NCBI GenBank assembly: GCA_024138025.1
Contig: JAMXBD010000056.1
Span: 1,116,001-1,180,000, forward strand
Source: Combretum micranthum
Taxonomy: Eukaryota; Streptophyta; Magnoliopsida; Myrtales; Combretaceae
Length of the DNA stretch: 64,000 nt
Direction: 5' to 3'
Position numbers and translations under genes: made by a program. Within the stretch, counting starts at the first letter, position 1. Every line of letters begins with the position of its first letter. A model generated the notes under the pieces. It was not told the origin of the DNA and did no database searches. It saw nothing but the letters and a program-made list of their open reading frames with translations. Of this stretch, positions 61,480 to 64,000 are shown piece after piece.

Positions 61480-61628
61480 CCCTATGTTTGACTATTGGCC
61501 AACCAAATATGGTGGTCTTTGATAGAGCTATGCGGATGTGTATCTTCAATATCTTGTTTTATCAAGTTTTCTATTTTAAAGTTTCCTACCTTGTGAACTT
61601 ATTCTCTACTCCATTTAGAGGCTATAAG

Positions 61629-62086
61629 TGGGTTGTAAACAAGTTAAATCGAGATAGTATAGTGTTGAATTGGAGTTCGAGCTTGACTCAAAATTTTAAA
61701 CCCAAGTTTCACCGAATTTAAAATTTAAACTCATGTTTAGCTTGATGTAACACTTTGCAAACTCAAGCTTGATTTGGTTAAAGTCATTTAGACTTGATTT
61801 ATTATTAAAAAAAAATTATTTTAATTCTAATTAAATAAAATAATTTTAATTCTAATTAAATTAATACTAATGCACAAACTAAATTCGAATTTAATTAACA
61901 TTAATACTCAACTTAAGCTCGATTAGGCTCCTAAGCTAATTGAGTTAAACATATGAAACTCGAGGTTGACTTGATAAATTATTTGAGTAATTCGAGCTCA
62001 ACTCGATAATTCTCAAATTGAATTCGTGTAAATATCGAGTCGAGCTTGAATCGTTTGTGAACTTCCTTAATTCATTTGCACCCCTA
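61629..62086. mobile_element. hAT-like element (458 bp)
   Basis: Ends TGGGTTGTAAACAAGTTAA and, reverse-complemented, TAGGGGTGCAAATGAATTAA; flanking 8-mers GCTATAAG and ACTATAAG differ at one position. The interior has many CTCGA, AAGCTTGA and GAGCTC words, like the element at 45.6 kb. No coding content. Confidence 0.75.
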
Positions 62087-62509
62087 ACTATAAGTGCCTA
62101 AGGTTTGGTTCATAGTTATGTGAGTTTGAAATTGACTTCTAGAACTTGTTAAAAATTAACTACCTATGTATCTCCATAAAGACTTCGATTAATGGATTTG
62201 ATTTAATCTTTATGAGTGAGATTATTGTACTCTAATGAGATTATTTTTATATATCAGCTCTTGTCTACTTCACTAATGGATATATTAATTTCATTCTCTC
62301 TTTACTCCTTACAATACACTTAATATTGTATTTACTTAAAATACAATATAGCAAAATCTAAAATGATTGAATAGCTTTTTGTGATCAAGACTCCTATATA
62401 GTTGGTCGTTCATCTACTATTTCTTCTACCTTCCCCAATTGCCTTAAAACCTTAACCTTACCAATAATCCCAAAGTCTACTAGGGAGAGGTGCATATACT
62501 ATACTATAC

Positions 62510-62529
62510 ATATATATATATATATATAT
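62510..62529. repeat. (TA)n microsatellite
   Basis: About ten TA units just beside the SINE. Confidence 0.9.
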
Positions 62530-62544
62530 TAAAGCATTTTTTTT

Positions 62545-62645
62545 AAGTCATTACAAAAAAGGAGGAGTCGAACCTGATACCTTCCTTGAGAGAACAGGGA
62601 AGATCCTGTTAGGCTATAAAGCCATTGGCACATATTATTGTTTAA
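62545..62645 (-). mobile_element. tRNA-derived SINE, copy 3
   Basis: On the minus strand GCCAATGGCTTTATAGCCTA is the head seen in copy 2. TATAGCCTAACAGGATC fits a worn box A, and GGTTCGACTCC is a perfect box B. The unit ends in a T-run on the minus strand. It is the best-preserved box B of the three copies. Confidence 0.65.
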
Positions 62646-62779
62646 ACCATCATATAACATTCAACATAATCTAGTGATTAAATGTTTGTTTTTCCAACAA
62701 TGTGGTCTTGGACTCAAACCTTCTAAATGTAATTTTAATATTTTAAGATACATTTATTATGGTGACATTTTTTTTTTTA

Positions 62780-62810
<31 letters not shown>
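62780..62810. repeat. (CT)n(CA)n compound microsatellite
   Basis: About ten CT units run directly into six CA units after a T-run. Confidence 0.95.
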
Positions 62811-63655
62811 TTTTTATTTCTCAATAACCAATAACATTAACTTCATTCTTTATAAAATTATGCCTAGCTAGATAATTTCTTGTGAACAACTATAGTTTAT
62901 TCATAATACACCATAAATACTAATTTCATTACCTATCAATATAAAAGGGAAAATGATTTTCATTTTATAAGAAAGCCTTAATCCTTTTAGGAAAATGACT
63001 TACACATTATAAAAGGAAGAATCGTTTTTTGAATTACTATTCACAATAAATGATACTTTATTTATATTATACTATATTTTGCATAAAATTTTTAAACACA
63101 TGGAAAATCTTTTGAACATATTTTTATAAAATACAACTAAACACATGAAAACATGTCATTTTTAGAAAAATATATTTAATGAAAACATATTCTCTTAATT
63201 AGAGATTTTTTATTAAAACAAACAGGGTCTTCATTTGCTTAAGCATACTGGGTGCTTTATAATATTTCTAAAAGGACTTTTATATTGGTTTTGGAGCTTG
63301 TAGTGTCATTGAATGTCATAGAAGAGTATTTATGGATGGATTGATGTTGCAATAAAGAACAAATGCAATCTTTAATGAAGACGGTGATAAACACAAGTAT
63401 ATAATGGGTGACTGTAAGGGGCATCAAGTGAAGGCAAATGGTGGTGGAGTTGGACTGTGTTTATACCATGATGTTGATAAATTAACAAAAGAGGGAAACA
63501 TATTTTGAGAATAATCATTTGGTTAGAGAGGAGTATCTAATTCAAGGAATTAATATAATCAAGATGAAAATTCCATCCTTTAGTAATAGTTACTCACTGA
63601 ATAACTGTTTAAAATGGGAACAAAAGATCGGGAAAGCATTTTGAGTGCAATAAAT
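62811..63655. other. No gene recognised
   Basis: AT-rich sequence with short frames only. 63,290-63,500 is slightly GC-richer, without identifiable motifs. Confidence 0.4.
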
Positions 63656-63988
63656 AGGTTAAACTACACCAGTGGGTTACAATGTTCGGGGTTAGTTCAT
63701 TTTTGTCACAACGTTTGGAAAAATTTATTTTAGGTCACAACATTTTGGAGGGGGGGGGAGGGAGTAAGTTTATTTTGAGTTACAACGTTTTGAAAAGTGA
63801 TTGAATTCAAGGTCACAGTGGACACATGTCACATTCTCTTGTTGACACGTGTCACCTCTTACTGACATGTGTCACTCGTTTTCTATTGACACGTGTCTAC
63901 CATGACTAAGATTGAATTACTTTTCCAAATGTTGTGACCCAAAATGAGCTTACCCCCAAACATTGTAACCCATTGGTGTAATTTACCC
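63656..63988. mobile_element. Mutator-like foldback MITE (333 bp)
   Basis: Ends AGGTTAAACTACACCAGTGG and, reverse-complemented, GGGTAAATTACACCAATGGG; the arms go on to GTTACAATGTTCGGGG and GTTACAATGTTTGGGGG. Flanking 9-mers GCAATAAAT and ACTATAAAT agree at 7 of 9. A G-run lies at 63,751-63,764. Confidence 0.8.
63821..63897. repeat. Four near-palindromic GACACGTGTC boxes
   Basis: GACACATGTC (63,821), GACACGTGTC (63,844), GACATGTGTC (63,864) and GACACGTGTC (63,888), 20-24 bp apart. Two carry the CACGTG core (G-box), the other two CACATG or CATGTG. They lie in the middle of the MITE. Confidence 0.85.
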
Positions 63989-64000
63989 ACTATAAATATA

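Noticed and set aside
60699..61487. TSD for the 60.7-61.5 kb hAT-like element
   Set aside because: The 8-mers ACGTTGCC and CCCTATGT do not match, so no TSD is claimed.
61383..61721. 112-codon plus-strand frame
   Set aside because: It crosses the boundaries of two hAT-like elements, so it is a chance frame.
1..64000. CRISPR arrays, operons, prokaryotic defence systems, organelle insertions
   Set aside because: None is visible. The only regular repeats are transposon arms, LTR word blocks, one gag duplication and microsatellites, and no plastid or mitochondrial gene sequence was recognised.

Overview
The window looks like an intergenic stretch of a flowering-plant nuclear genome. It is very AT-rich by eye and full of A/T tracts and microsatellites. 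No open reading frame exceeds about 120 codons, and nearly everything recognisable is a plant transposable element: Ty1/copia and long-LTR (probably Ty3/gypsy) retrotransposons, hAT, Mutator-like, CACTA and Harbinger-like non-autonomous DNA elements, and a tRNA-derived SINE. The species cannot be named from this. No intact host gene was found. All calls were made by eye from termini, target-site duplications (TSDs) and degenerate protein motifs.

Layout. 747-3,080: 3' half of a minus-strand copia element with its LTR. 5.5-14 kb: a swarm of small foldback elements, several with 9-bp TSDs, plus an hAT remnant (8.9-9.5 kb) and a SINE (14.3 kb). 16,214-21,453: a solo LTR with a second solo LTR of the same family inserted in it. 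25.6-26.8 kb: small MITEs. 27,042-30,917: an hAT-like element split by a 3-kb solo LTR with a perfect 5-bp TSD. 32.1 kb: a palindrome whose arms are tandem repeats. 33,523-42,640: a complete but decayed minus-strand copia element, both LTRs and primer-binding site recognisable. It is interrupted in integrase by an hAT-like element and upstream of gag by another long solo LTR. 43-49 kb: one Mutator-like and three hAT-like elements. 52,746-56,365: a plus-strand copia deletion derivative (LTR, gag remnant, LTR). 56,375-58,096: a Mutator-like foldback enclosing an LTR-like insert. 60.7-64 kb: more hAT-like elements, a SINE, and a Mutator-like element with four near-palindromic GACACGTGTC boxes.

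The most notable find is at 36,308-37,333. This hAT-like element, flanked by the perfect 8-bp TSD AGTTAAAC, carries a piece of an L-type lectin domain as found in lectin receptor kinases. It is inserted in the copia integrase gene, so a host gene fragment has been captured and moved. Second, the long LTRs carry GC-rich blocks of repeated words (GCCGGCGGCGTTGA-like) that stand out from the AT-rich surroundings, and a similar vocabulary occurs in the LTR of an unrelated copia element. Third, two copies of the long LTR keep an 81-nt acidic reading frame whose differences include many silent third-position changes.

The nesting gives a relative order of events: copia insertion, then hAT and solo-LTR insertions into it; outer LTR, then inner LTR; hAT, then LTR at 27 kb.
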